Part shown: positions 26,001 to 34,623 of the stretch, piece after piece
How the letters are laid out: every line of letters begins with the position of its first letter
Numbering within the stretch: position 1 is the first letter of the stretch
Assembly (NCBI RefSeq): GCF_027409185.1
Contig: NC_084463.1
Coordinates: forward strand, 109,788,133 to 109,852,132
Origin: Cynocephalus volans
Lineage: Eukaryota; Chordata; Mammalia; Dermoptera; Cynocephalidae
Reading direction: 5' to 3'
DNA length: 64,000 nucleotides
Position numbers and translations under genes: made by a program
The notes under the pieces: generated by a model
Told to the model about the DNA's origin: nothing
The model's database searches: none
The model's input: only the letters and a program-made list of their open reading frames with translations

Positions 26001-29000
26001 GCTTGTTGTCTTACAGTTGGATGATGAAATACATAGACACTTGAATAAAATTAACCTCCAGGTTTTAATGTGATACCTGTTTTCTTCACACTCTCAAATT
26101 AGGCTTAATTCTGTCTACATGACAAATAAAATCAAACTGGGAAAACTTTTCCAAACATTGTATTCAACAGAACACACAAGACAGCAACTGATAACAACGC
26201 AATAAAACTGAGTGACATTCAATTTTGAGGCTCTCTTTTCTTTCACACAAACTGGTAAATAGGGAGTGTTGGCAATTATGATTCACAATCCTTCTTGAGC
26301 ATAATTCTAATAAACCCAGACATCAGCATGTAATTCATTTAGAGTTCTAAACACAGATAAAAGTTATAAATCTTGTTTTTATGATAATTCTACATCTAAA
26401 CTTGTAGCATACACATTTCTAACGTGCCCTCTTAACGGCTGCATTAGATGCTTGTGCCATTTAGCATTTGGAGCTACTCACACAGGTACTTTATATTCAT
26501 TAGCTTCCAAATCTTCTGTCATACTAACTCCCAGTCTGAATTATCCTATTATCTGCTTCTCCAACCTCCTCTCTGGCCAAAGAGTTTTAGATTTTTAGAG
26601 AAAGTCAGAATCCCATTCCCATTCAGATCCCAATACCAGCCAAAAAACAAAAAAACAAAAAACCATGTTCCCTAGGCTTACAACAAGTTCACATGGTTTC
26701 CTAATCCTAGTTAGAGTTATCACTGGCAAACAGTAATCCTTTTACAGCACTCTCCAACAGGGCTATTTAAAATCTCTTCAAGACTTTAATTCTCCCTTCC
26801 TCTACTTGCAACCAATAACACTGCCTCCCACATCACTGAGCTCCCCAACCTCTACCTCTTCTTTTCATTAAATGCCAGCATACTTCCTTCCAGATGGTCC
26901 TCTCTGAATTCTCTCTTCTCCATTCACCCAACATCTTCAATTTTTCCTTCTTATAAGCACCTTTTCTCTAATATCTAATATGGATAAATCCATTCCGAAA
27001 AACCATTATTTAACCTTAATGCCTCTCTAGTAGCTCCTTAATTCTCCTATTACTTTCATATCAAAACCTTTTAGAAAGCAGAATCTTCCTATAGCTACAA
27101 GATCTTAGAAGACTCTTAATGGTCATCTACCTAGTCCACTAGTTCTCAACATTCCTCTCTTTCTAGATCTACTTGATCTCAACATGAAGCAAGGAAAAGG
27201 CCCATTTCTCCTGAGGACATAGCTTACAGGCCAACAAGTCTTTCAAGGTCACAAGAATCCATTGTAATATTATGGGAAGTAAACTTTATTTCAAGAGCTT
27301 TAAAATTTTTTTAATGAGTAGTAATTGTAAATGATAGTGTATCATAAGTATAAATTTAAACAGCTAAAAGAACTATAAAATACAAACAACTATTTAAAAA
27401 ACCCACACAGAAAGCACGTTCACAGGTAGCAGGACAAGCAGCACTACCAATCTTGTATAAATGCTCATTCTCTAAGGCTTATGCCCTGCAACTCTGCTAC
27501 AATCAACATACATAACCTCACTCACTTTTATCTACCCACTTTTAGGTACACCCTCTCATTAACTGGAGATTGAGACCAAGGTTGGATGTCCCAAATCTGA
27601 AAATTCGAAATCCGAAATGCTTCAAAATCCAAAACTTTTTGCTGATCAGCTGATATAGGTATTCTAGTGATACTACTGTGTTGCTTAGTTACCCTGAACA
27701 CATTATTTTTTTCACTGTATTAATGGTATGTCATATTTTTTATTGTTAAGTATTTATGCGTGAATATAAGTATAAGAATATGATCGCTATCAGTAGCATA
27801 TAAATTCGGAGTCAGGAATGATGGTGATGCCAAACAACCACAAATGGTCCACATGAGTGGCTGAGATAGGAACACTTTTACTTTCTGAAGGCTCAATATA
27901 CACAAAACTTGTTTCATGTACAAAATTATTAAAAGTATTATATAAAATTACCCTCAGGCTATGTGCATAAGTATGAAACATAAATGAATTTCATGTTTAG
28001 ACTTGGGTCTCATCCCCAAGATATCTTATTATGTATATGCAAATATTCCAAAATCTGAAATCTGAAATACTTCTGGTCTCAAGCATTTAGAATAAGGAAT
28101 ATTCAACTTGTAGTAAACTTCTCCATAATCCTAAAAGATTTCATTAATCATTTATATAATCTGCCCAGCCTCAAAATTCTTATACTCTCATTTCTATTCA
28201 ACTTTAGCCATCCACTTCTGGGGCTATACACTAAGTTTTCATATGACCTGAATTTCTCTACCTTGGTCATTTAAAATTCCAATATTTAATGAAAAGTGAT
28301 AGAATAAGACAAATAAAATAAAATAAAATTCCAATATTCCATTCCTTGATCACGTTTTTTCTTTCATGAGTTTACTCACTCCATTTTACACCTGCTGTTG
28401 GGCTCCTGGATTCTCTTCCTTCCATGCCCAGCCTGGACTCCATTGATATATCATCTGAACTAGCACCTCTGACTAAAATCCTTATCCTTTCCTTATAGCT
28501 CTCTAACCCAAAATCAGTGGTACAAGTTAACTTTCTTCAAGATTATTGAGCACAGGGCCGGCCCCATGGCTCACTTGGGAGAGTGCAATACTGGTAGAGC
28601 CGAGGCCACGGGTTCGGATCCTATATAGGGATGGCCAGTGTGCTCACTGGCTGAGCGTGGTAAGGACCACAGTTTGCCAAGGGTTGCGATCACCGGTCAA
28701 AAAAAAAGATCATTGAGCACAAATAGAGAAAAATCATGAGTGACCCCACCACAGAGATCTATGTCACTGGAAAAACTAACAGTCCCATTCCTACTTTATT
28801 TTCTGGGTTTGAAAGATGCATCAGGCTGAGCCAATCGGGTTATTCTTACCCTCTGACAAAAGTGACAGGTTCAGGGATGAGCACTTGATCTGAGGCAATC
28901 TAATCAATAAATATAAAGAATTTTACTTCTAATTCTAGGACAAAGATTCTCAAAATTAATAAGGAAGCATTTAGCTTACCCAGAGCTTCAAGAGGAACCA

Positions 29001-32000
29001 AGCTTAAAGTAAAGCTGATGTCAACTAAGCAAACCAATATATGAAAGAAATCTAATCCTGAAGATATCAGTGAGCCCCTGATTCCAGCCTAAAGCCATGA
29101 ATCCTATTTCATTTCTTGAGTTTTTAGTTACATAAGCGAATAAACTTTCAGCCAGGGTTTCATTTGGGTTTGTTACTGATTATAAGGGAAACAATCCTGA
29201 TACATAAGAGTTGGGTAGAGACTGGCATCAACAAATCATACTGATACGTTGGTTGATGTCTAGCTGCCAATTCTAGCCTTAGGTCCCATTTATCAGTAAT
29301 CATAACTTCCTTTTTCCTCTAAGCCAGTACCTTGCTCATAGCAGATGCTTAAGGAGCCTTTATTGAACCAAATTAGCAAGGCAGGATCCAGAACAGGGAT
29401 TGAGAGGGATTTATTATCCAAGTTTGAACAATATCATCTTCTAAAAACAATAAAATCAACTTTGAGACAGTGTTTTTCAAATTTTTTGAGTGTGTTCCAA
29501 AATAAGGAACTTTACATCATGATTTGGTTTATGCAAAATCTATATAACTGAAAAAAAGATTTCAAGAAACAATACTTGCCCTCTACTACATGCAAAGCAC
29601 TCTGATATTTTCTCTTCTATTCATTTTTTTTGTTTGTTTTTAATGCTCAGCATTATCCATCAAATTGATTTCTCACCCCTCACAAGCGTAACGACCTATA
29701 TATTAAAAAAAACAGTCACAGGAGTTCTCTTAAATTAAAATGAGGAACTTGCTAGTAAACAGGTCAGGGCAAACTACACAAAAGAGAAAAAATATACGTA
29801 CTCTGGTCCAGGTACTCTCAAACATAGATTATGTTAAGAGCCTCTTAACTGGTTCTACCTCGTCTGTCTCACCCTTTCTCATCATGCAAGATTTAGCCTT
29901 TCTGTGTTATTGCCTTCTCGAGTCTTCAAAGTCATCCATAATCTAGTAGGCTCAGATCCTAAACTAGAGACCAGAGCCACTAAATGTATCAAAAGAGCAA
30001 GGAATCCACTAAATGTACCAAACACTGCAGGTAGAGTGTAAAATATTTCAAACATGTACATGATGACAACTACTTGTCAAAGTTATGTAGATGTGTCACT
30101 TAATACAAATTCATGTCAGTGTCATGGAATTTATAGGAACATACTATTTCTGTGTATTTCTCAACCAAAGGTTATTAAAATTTTTATCTCTTCTCCAAAC
30201 CTTTCACTAATACCATCACATCAACAGCTGATTACCACCAAGTAAACCAAACCATATCATGTAAGAGGTCCACAAAATCTTTTGCCTATAAAGAGAATTC
30301 CTAACATTAATTAAAGAGAGAGAGAAACAAACAGAGAGAGGGGAAAGAAGAAAAGGAAACTGGGAATCATTAATAAATAGGATGGATCAAAAAATTTCCT
30401 TTGCCTAGCATGTAAAGCCCTCTACGTTCTGACACTATTCTGAACAGGCCAACCTTATCTCCTACTACCAGCCAACAGAAACTATCCACTCATGACAGGC
30501 TGATCTCTTTACTGACACACATAGGCTTAAAGGTTCACACTAACCTCTGTTTCCCCTAGCCCAGAATCCCCTACCTTTCCACTTATCCAAATGTTACTTC
30601 TTCATGAAGGTATGCCTTCACATCTCTTTCCTCTGTCTTCCTATAGATTTGTGGTCTGCAAAAGTCGCTTGACAGCACCATAAAAAGAATAATTGTGTTG
30701 AATGTGTTGTTCTAATGACAAAATAAGACAATTATAAAAACACTTTGAAAGTTGCAGAGTTTCTTTCGGTTTTTTCCCCCCAAATAGTAGGTAAAAAACC
30801 ATTAATAAAACTAAATGCTATCTCAAACCAAATGACAATCTTCAGGGATGCGCTACCTGGAAAATATTTTTTCAGGAAACCCAAAATTTGGATCTTCAAA
30901 ACAATGTTCCTTTACTTTAAAGCAGATTTATACTTTAACAACAATTCATTTGTGAGTTTTTGTAGTTACATGAAGTTATTTGGCTCTACTATCTGTAAGT
31001 TGGAAAATACCCAAATACATAAAGTTTTTTTTTTTTTTTTTTTTTTTGGTCTTTTTCGTGACCGGTACTCAGCCAGTGAGTGCACGGGCCATTCCTTTAT
31101 AGGATCCGAACCCGCGGCGGGAGCGACGCTGCGCTCCCAGCGCCGCACTCTCCCGAGGGCGCCACGGGCTCGGCCCCAAATACATAAAGTTTAAAGAACG
31201 AAATTAGACTGTTGGAGACATTTTAAATTATTTGAAATACATTAACATTTTCTGCTATACACTATTAAAAGAACTTCTCCTTAGCCATCACTGGTGGCCA
31301 TTTGTTAGGATCATTTCAAGTTTATGAACGTTAAAAGTATTTAAAGAGCTTAATCATTTCAACTGTGGAAAAACAATAAACAACTCCATGACAAGATGAA
31401 ATTAAAAGTATTTAGTTTCTAAGTACACTTTTATTCTTAAGACAATACTTAAAGATCTGAGAAATGCCAAGATGATGTAGTGGGAAAAAAGCTTTAGAAT
31501 GAGCGAACTTTAGCTATAACAGTAACTGCTAACATTTATTTAGCCCCCATTTCATATACACCAAGCATTATCCTAAAACCTTTACATGAATTACTTCGTT
31601 TAATCCACGCACCAACCTATGAAGTAGATACTATTATTAGTCCCATTTTACAGTTCAAAACACTGAGCTTTTGAAGGTTAACAAGTCCAAGGTCACAAAT
31701 AAATGGCAGAGCAGGGACTCAAATCCAGGTGTTCCTGCCACATATGGATTTGTGACTCTGTACAAGAAATATATCCACCCTGGGCCTCAATTTCTTCACC
31801 TGTCAAAACAACGCAACAAATGCTAAAGTTCCTTCCAGTTCTGCCTAGAGTCGTTATTATAAAACTTACAATCTCCCTAGGCATCAACAAACCAGTATCA
31901 TTCCTTCTTTTAGATGAATTCAACTAAAAAAGCATTTACGACACACCTCCTAGGCGTCCGGCCTTGTGCTGCGCGGGACCCAAGCCCATGTCCCTCACTG

Positions 32001-32266
32001 TCTCTGCTCCCGCCCGCCGGCGCCAGCAGGCCCAATCTTTCCCGCAAACCCCCGAGAACCGCTGAGGTCCCTTCCCCTCCGGAGCCCCTCCCAGCACACT
32101 GGCGCCTCTGGGCCAGCCCCAGCTCTGGTCCCCAGGTCCACTCACCCTTCAGGTGGTCTCCGCCGCCCGGCGCCGCAGGACCCCGCGTCCCCGCTACTCC
32201 GTCCCCCTCTGGGGTCGCGCGGAGTGCCCCCGTCTGCGATCGTTCGGAGACTCTGCCTTTCGCCAT
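7885..32266 (-). CDS. TMEM41B: TMEM41B, ER VTT-domain lipid scramblase, seven coding exons
   Basis: Seen: seven minus-strand blocks, 32146-32266, 22036-22153, 18238-18366, 11733-11826, 10985-11089, 9618-9756 and 7885-8054, each bounded by GT donors and AG acceptors. They total 876 bp, giving 291 codons plus TAA with every phase matching. The protein is recognisable as TMEM41B and has the length I recall for the human protein. Known: it is a multispanning endoplasmic reticulum protein of the VTT/DedA family. It acts as a phospholipid scramblase and works with VMP1 in autophagosome formation and lipid mobilisation; several RNA viruses need it as a host factor. The VTT core is visible in exons 4-7: FLYPFP, a glycine-rich SGLGASF stretch, the FLRITPFLPNW re-entrant motif and GTFLGVAPP. 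The C-terminus is a lysine-rich tail (KKLKQKFE). The start ATG at 32264-32266 has a strong Kozak context (AACCATGG). No lesion is seen. Confidence 0.97.
8280..8600 (+). mobile_element. Old L1 (L1ME-like) fragment in TMEM41B intron 6
   Basis: Weak resemblance to the terminal ORF2 region of ancient L1 (ccagcaatttcaactttagg, then a ctggaaacagtctaaatg-like stretch). Heavily diverged. Confidence 0.45.
9269..9419 (+). mobile_element. CYN SINE, GC-rich short subfamily
   Basis: Antisense to TMEM41B in intron 6. Target duplication aaaaaggtaacactaa (9253-9268, 9420-9435). The hairpin arm in the anticodon position is partly decayed (agcagcg versus cgctccc). Confidence 0.93.
9618..9756 (-). CDS. TMEM41B: TMEM41B exon 6
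   Basis: Acceptor catgacag, donor GTAAGG. It reads VERHREHLINYIIFLRITPF and on to FIGTFL plus the first base of a Gly codon. The FLRITPFLPNW segment is the second re-entrant VTT motif with the family Arg and Pro residues. A CYN SINE lies about 200 bp away in the downstream intron. Confidence 0.96.
10285..10470 (+). mobile_element. MIR SINE
   Basis: Contains the MIR core-like stretch tttcctcatctgtaaaacaa with the expected preceding acttaatttctcttag segment. An ancient tRNA-derived SINE, diverged. Confidence 0.7.
10985..11089 (-). CDS. TMEM41B: TMEM41B exon 5
   Basis: Thirty-five whole codons, from CSGLGASFCYMLSYLVGRPV to KWSQQ. Acceptor tttttcag, donor GTAAAC. It carries the glycine-rich helix of the VTT domain and a short basic loop. 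Phase 0 at both ends. Confidence 0.96.
11733..11826 (-). CDS. TMEM41B: TMEM41B exon 4
   Basis: Acceptor ttaacag and donor GTAAGT. One base completes the split Phe codon, then 31 codons read LQTFAIPGSI...FLYPFPLALFLVCL. This is the first hydrophobic block of the VTT domain, with the re-entrant LYPFP motif. It is too short to stand out as an open reading frame and was found by translating the expected intron interval. Confidence 0.95.
12365..12536 (-). mobile_element. CYN tRNA-Ile SINE, dimer
   Basis: Reverse-complement dimer, with both tRNA-like units present and box B sequences intact. Target duplication acaaattttattt (12352-12364, 12537-12549). It lies in intron 3 in the sense orientation of TMEM41B. 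Confidence 0.93.
12550..13340. other. Intron 3 pyrimidine-rich stretch, no gene
   Basis: C+T-rich sequence with short spurious open frames. It may be an ancient LINE, but no motif is clear enough to name one. Confidence 0.3.
13345..14580 (-). mobile_element. L1M-type 3' end, antisense
   Basis: From 14080 to 14580 the reverse complement shows the L1 ORF2 C-terminal signature (ttccattgtgtgcatacac, cccaccaacagtgcacaaagg). The 13345-13700 part resembles the 3' UTR of older L1M subfamilies. All frames are broken. Confidence 0.7.
15110..15245 (+). mobile_element. L1 3' tail fragment
   Basis: Short stretch resembling an L1M 3' terminus (taacagctgaagctggatg, ending in a-rich ccaaaaaaaataaattt). Confidence 0.45.
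15656..15768 (+). mobile_element. CYN SINE monomer
   Basis: gctgaccgctcagctcagtt to ctgccagccaccaaag plus an A-rich tail. Target duplication aaaaactagtt (15645-15655, 15769-15779). Confidence 0.9.
15884..16215. mobile_element. Non-autonomous hAT/Charlie-like DNA transposon
   Basis: One end reads catgtggccactagccacat with tatggctattgagacactg, and the other end carries aatgtggctcacattatat. This matches a common eutherian MER-type DNA transposon pattern. The exact family name is not certain. Confidence 0.6.
16216..18237. other. TMEM41B intron 3, remainder
   Basis: AT-rich intronic sequence with no repeat that I can name. A less AT-rich patch at 16550-16830 looks single-copy and could be a conserved noncoding block; no function is implied. 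Confidence 0.3.
18238..18366 (-). CDS. TMEM41B: TMEM41B exon 3
   Basis: Acceptor tttctttag. The exon reads EERMNMKVPRDMDDAKALGK and continues into the second membrane segment, ending ATYI plus two bases of a Phe codon. The donor is GTATCC, a weaker match to consensus than the other donors of this gene. The 129 bp length keeps the frame with exons 2 and 4. Confidence 0.95.
18367..19783. other. TMEM41B intron 2, repeat-poor part
   Basis: AT-rich; nothing recognised up to the mariner boundary. Confidence 0.3.
19784..21057 (-). mobile_element. Mariner-family DNA transposon, full length, dead
   Basis: 1274 bp between TA dinucleotides at 19782-19783 and 21058-21059. Imperfect inverted ends share the core cttcaaaaagtt (left caaagggacttcaaaaagtt, right, as reverse complement, caggggg.cttcaaaaagtt). 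The interior encodes mariner-type transposase on the minus strand with many lesions. Length, TA target and ends fit an intact-length Tc1/mariner element. Confidence 0.93.
19870..20291 (-). pseudogene. Mariner transposase remnant, C-terminal half
   Basis: Two overlapping frames (20040-20291 and 19870-20199) show the DD34D catalytic region of mariner transposase broken by a frameshift. The third Asp motif SPDLMTSDFFLFP is visible. The second catalytic motif reads CHNNCPAHSS, where the family normally has Asp in place of the second Asn. With no intact frame toward the N-terminus, the enzyme cannot be active. Confidence 0.85.
21766..21861 (-). mobile_element. CYN SINE monomer
   Basis: Reverse-complement monomer with a T-run start, about 175 bp downstream of the TMEM41B exon 2 donor, in sense orientation to the gene. 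Flanks share aagaagt...tatttaa as an imperfect target duplication. Confidence 0.9.
22036..22153 (-). CDS. TMEM41B: TMEM41B exon 2
   Basis: The acceptor follows a long T-rich tract (ctttcag). The exon starts with the last two bases of a Glu codon, reads EKAWAEAGSARMSLLILVSI, and ends in LSE with the Glu codon split by a GTAAG donor. It encodes the first transmembrane helix (SLLILVSIFLSAAFVMFLVY) and the start of the following loop. Confidence 0.96.
22154..23610. other. TMEM41B intron 1, proximal part
   Basis: No named repeat or gene recognised. Mostly AT-rich, with a C-rich patch near 23120-23220. Confidence 0.3.
23626..23797 (-). mobile_element. CYN tRNA-Ile SINE, dimer
   Basis: Near-consensus dimer in reverse orientation. 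Target duplication atgtgtgctgattta (23611-23625, 23798-23812). Confidence 0.94.
23931..24100 (+). mobile_element. MER5A-like hAT DNA transposon
   Basis: Resembles the MER5A consensus: ttactcaaagtgtgttctgt at one end, gcattttaacaagacatcca inside, and ttaaagtctgagaagcaagg at the other end. Confidence 0.8.
24300..24400 (+). mobile_element. CYN SINE monomer
   Basis: gctggctggttagctcagtt to ctggccagccgtc, followed by a 14-base A run. Both promoter boxes are recognisable. Confidence 0.92.
24401..27577. other. TMEM41B intron 1, central part
   Basis: No gene. A CYN-like 3' scrap may lie at 26626-26665 (cagatcccaataccagcc plus an A-rich tail). The pyrimidine-rich 26720-27050 may be an ancient LINE but is not assignable. 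Confidence 0.3.
27578..28112. mobile_element. Tigger/pogo-like non-autonomous DNA transposon
   Basis: Imperfect inverted ends: left aggttggatgtcccaaatct, right (reverse complement) aagttgaatattccttattc. Short aaatcc/gaaatgctt repeats follow just inside. Body phrases such as ttacccctcaggctatgtg-like match a Tigger-derived family. The family name is not certain, and no transposase frame survives. Confidence 0.7.
28555..28707 (+). mobile_element. CYN SINE, intermediate dimer form
   Basis: The first unit is dimer-like. The second unit has the cactggctgagcg segment seen in the GC-rich short form but keeps its box B region (tgccaagggttgcgatcacc). Target duplication gattattgagcaca / gatcattgagcaca (28541-28554, 28708-28721). 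Confidence 0.88.
28722..30400. other. TMEM41B intron 1, no recognised feature
   Basis: No gene or confidently named repeat. The 28820-29200 stretch has a repeat-like flavour (cagccagggtttcatttggg) without a secure family. Confidence 0.3.
30405..30660. mobile_element. L2-like ancient LINE fragment
   Basis: Weak similarity in pattern to L2 (cagaatcccctacctttcc, then cttcatgaaggtatgccttc). Tentative. Confidence 0.35.
31028..31175 (-). mobile_element. CYN SINE, GC-rich short subfamily
   Basis: Long T-run, then the GC-rich form with the anticodon-site hairpin intact (gggagcg ... cgctccc). Target duplication ccaaatacataaagttt (31011-31027, 31176-31192), 17 bp with no mismatch. Confidence 0.94.
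31515..31745 (-). mobile_element. MIR SINE
   Basis: Reverse complement shows the MIR layout: tttgtgaccttggac, then gtaaaatgggactaataata, then catgtaaaggtttt. A second short MIR-like piece in the other orientation follows at 31775-31810. Confidence 0.85.
32146..32266 (-). CDS. TMEM41B: TMEM41B exon 1, coding part
   Basis: Codes residues 1-40 plus the first base of codon 41. It begins MAKGRVSERS and ends DHLK, and is followed by a consensus GTGAGT donor at 32140-32145. The segment is the low-complexity cytosolic N-terminus, rich in Gly, Ala and Pro, and the least conserved part of the protein. It sits inside the CpG-rich promoter block. A longer open frame runs through it on both sides, but the donor and the codon phase of exon 2 fix the boundary. 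Confidence 0.95.
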
Positions 32267-32760
32267 GGTTGCTGCAGGGAAGGTGGAGGGGATGAGGTGA
32301 TGCCGCGCCCCCTTAACAGGAAAACGCAGGATACTTACAACACCGAAGCGCCAAGAGTAGAGCCACTTCCGGCTCAACCTCCTCACCTGAGCCGACCTCA
32401 GCCCGGCGAGCACAGTGACGCTCAGTTGTGATCCGCAGCGCCCGCTTGGCCTAGACTCCGCCCCACGTCGCTCCCGAGCGTCGCGCACTCGCGCCTGCCC
32501 AGTAACCGCGAGACAAGTCAGAGTCCCAGCCCGCCCCGTCCAGTGCCCAGTCCCAGCCCGCCCCGTCCAGTGCCCCGCCCGTCCAGTGCCCCGCCCCGTC
32601 CAGTGCCCCCGCTCCGCCTCGCGCCCTGGAAGTACACCCGGGTCACCAAGCTCGTGAACACAGACGTAATGCGCAGTTTGAATTATACGGAAGTGCAATC
32701 GCAGAGCCTTCAGCCCTTTGTCCCGACCTCCGGAAGTGCCTGCGAGTGATTAGTAGGCGC
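32267..32760 (-). promoter_or_regulatory. TMEM41B: CpG-rich TMEM41B promoter and 5' UTR
   Basis: A sharp rise in G+C and CpG density (about 31950-32760) surrounds exon 1 in otherwise AT-rich DNA, as in CpG-island promoters. ETS-type GGAAGT cores occur at 32365-32372 (acttccgg), 32687-32694 and 32730-32737 (ccggaagt). Several GC boxes lie in a short tandem repeat at 32523-32610. No TATA box is evident. The exact transcription start cannot be set from sequence; the proximal 5' UTR is probably within 32267-32420. Divergent transcription is possible, but no gene is visible on the other side. Confidence 0.8.
32523..32610. repeat. GC-box minisatellite in TMEM41B promoter
   Basis: Two 27 bp units (32523-32549, 32550-32576) are followed by two shortened 16-18 bp units (32577-32592, 32593-32610). 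All share cccgtccagtgccc, and most carry CCGCCCC, an Sp1-type GC box. The array lies about 260-340 bp upstream of the start codon. Confidence 0.9.
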
Positions 32761-33139
32761 TTCGCGGCTGACGTTGATTCAGCCCATTTCATCTTCATCA
32801 GGTTCACAAGCTGCTGTCTGGTATCTGGAGAGGTTAGAGAATATTTGGTCTCAAGTTTGTGGAAAACATAAAGACTGAGCCAAACTTGCCTGAATTTCAA
32901 GAAACTAAGGCTCGTGGAAGAGCTGTTCCCTCTGAAGGTCACAGGGTAGCGGAAATGGATTTAGTATCGGGTTTTCTTGTTTCCCCGAGCAAATTCTTTC
33001 ATCCTTGTCAGTCCCTGCCGCCCCGTCGCTAGTAAACCCACGTCACCTTATTTACACTCAACTTTTTCCTTTTGCTGAGCCCAAACGTGCCTTTTTGAGT
33101 TTTTTCTACTACCTCTCAGAGCAGCATTCAGCTTACTCT

Positions 33140-33530
33140 TATTGGTGAGTGTATTGGGATTCCCTCTTCAAAGTAACTTGGCAGTGTGTATAAAAATATT
33201 ATGATTTTTCTTATCCAGTAATTACATTTCTAGGAAACTTCCATGAAAATAAAGAAGTTGTTCCTAACAACACTATTTATTAGTATAAAGGTGAAAACGT
33301 GGAAGCAATCTAAAACCCCAACACTAAAGAAAAATGGGGGTGGCCGGTTAGTTCACTTGGGAGAGCATGGTGCTCATAACACCAATGTCAAGGGTTCGGA
33401 TCCCCATACAGGCCAGCCGCCAAAAGAGAGAGAAAGAAGGAAAAATGGTTAAGTAAATTATGGAAGACCCATTCAATGGAACTGTTTTATGTACACATCC
33501 TTTACCTACTTCTATTGAAACTTTCAGTGA
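33140..33530 (+). mobile_element. Old L1 (L1ME-like) 3' fragment
   Basis: Diverged ORF2-terminal sequence (acatttctaggaaacttcc, acgtggaagcaatctaaaa), interrupted by a CYN monomer. Confidence 0.5.
33338..33439 (+). mobile_element. CYN SINE monomer
   Basis: tggccggttagttcacttgg to caggccagccgcc with an A/G-rich tail. Target duplication gaaaaatgg (33329-33337, 33440-33448). Confidence 0.9.
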
Positions 33531-33604
33531 CTTAAGAGGTGGCTACCCATTTTATTTCCTTCATAGTCGTTATTAAAAAGCAATAATTATGTGGATTATT
33601 TGTT

Positions 33605-33722
33605 TACTTAGTTGTTTGCCTCCACCTCTAGAATGTAAGTTTTATTAAGGCTGGGGCCTTGTCTTTTTGATCACCCTTGTATCCCCAGCAGCTGACAGAG
33701 TTCCAGCTCCTAACTGGGCATT
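33605..33722. mobile_element. L2-like 3' end
   Basis: Resembles the conserved L2 terminus (ggctggggccttgtctttt, tatccccagcagctgacag, attcagtaaat). Confidence 0.55.
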
Positions 33723-33733
33723 CAGTAAATTTG

Positions 33734-33894
33734 GTTTTTTTGTTTGTTTTATATATATATAAAACAAAATATATATAAAAACATAAATATATATATATAT
33801 ATTTTTTGGTAGCTGGCCGGTAAGGGGATCCGAACCCTTGACCCTGGTATTACCAACACCTGCTCTAACCAACTGACCTAACAAGCCAGCCGCC
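33734..33894 (-). mobile_element. CYN SINE monomer with expanded AT tail
   Basis: The monomer body spans about 33808-33894. The tail (33734-33807) has become a (TA)n-rich tract. Target duplication cagtaaatttg (33723-33733, 33895-33905) encloses both, so the tract belongs to the insertion. Confidence 0.9.
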
Positions 33895-34325
33895 CAGTAA
33901 ATTTGTTGAATTTTCTTTTTCTTTTTTTTCTTCAGTCATAGTTGTGAATTTTGTTTGTTTGTTTGTTTGTTTTGGCAGATCCCTGCTGTGGCTGGGAGGC
34001 CAGAAAAAAGGAAAAAAGAAAAAAATCCCCCTACTGGTATGGGGATCCAGTAGCTTTTTGCTACTGTTTATCTTTGAAAAAGAGCTTCAAACAAACGATA
34101 GGAGAATGGAAATAGGGGATGAGACAGATAAGACAAGGACTTTATCACAAAGTGCTAAAAGTTTGAACTTAATCCTACAAGACATCTGAAGCCACTGAAA
34201 AACTTTTAACTAGAGAGGGACTTATTAAGATTTGTATTTACAAAGCTTATTCTGATTGCCCTGTGACAGAATTGGAAAAGTGCAACAGTAGCAGGAGAAA
34301 GAGAAGTTAGGAGGTAATTGTAATA

Positions 34326-34621
34326 TAGCAGTCCCCGCCAAGGGAAATATGTTCCAAGACATCCAGTGGATGCCTGAAACCTCAGATGGTACTGAACCCT
34401 ATGAATATTCTGTTTTTTTCCTATGCATACATGTCTATGATAAAGTTTATAAATTAACCACAGTAAGAGGTTAACAATAACTAATAATAAAATAGAACAC
34501 TTATAACAATAGACTGTAGTAAAAGTTATGCGGTCATGGTCTCTCTCTCTCACTCAAAATACTATATTTTTGGACTGCAGCTGGCAACCAGTAATAAACT
34601 GTGGATAAGGGGGGACTACTG
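34326..34621. mobile_element. Tigger-like non-autonomous DNA transposon
   Basis: 296 bp between TA dinucleotides (34324-34325, 34622-34623). Inverted ends tagcagtcccc and cagtagtcccccc. Interior phrases (tgttccaagacatccagtgg, ttaacaataactaataataa) match a common eutherian Tigger-derived repeat. Confidence 0.8.
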
Positions 34622-34623
34622 TA

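Noticed and set aside
31910-32698. A 262-codon minus-strand open frame across the CpG island
   Set aside because: It is TMEM41B exon 1 plus GC-rich flanks read through. The donor at 32140-32145 and the phase of exon 2 show that only 32146-32266 is coding.
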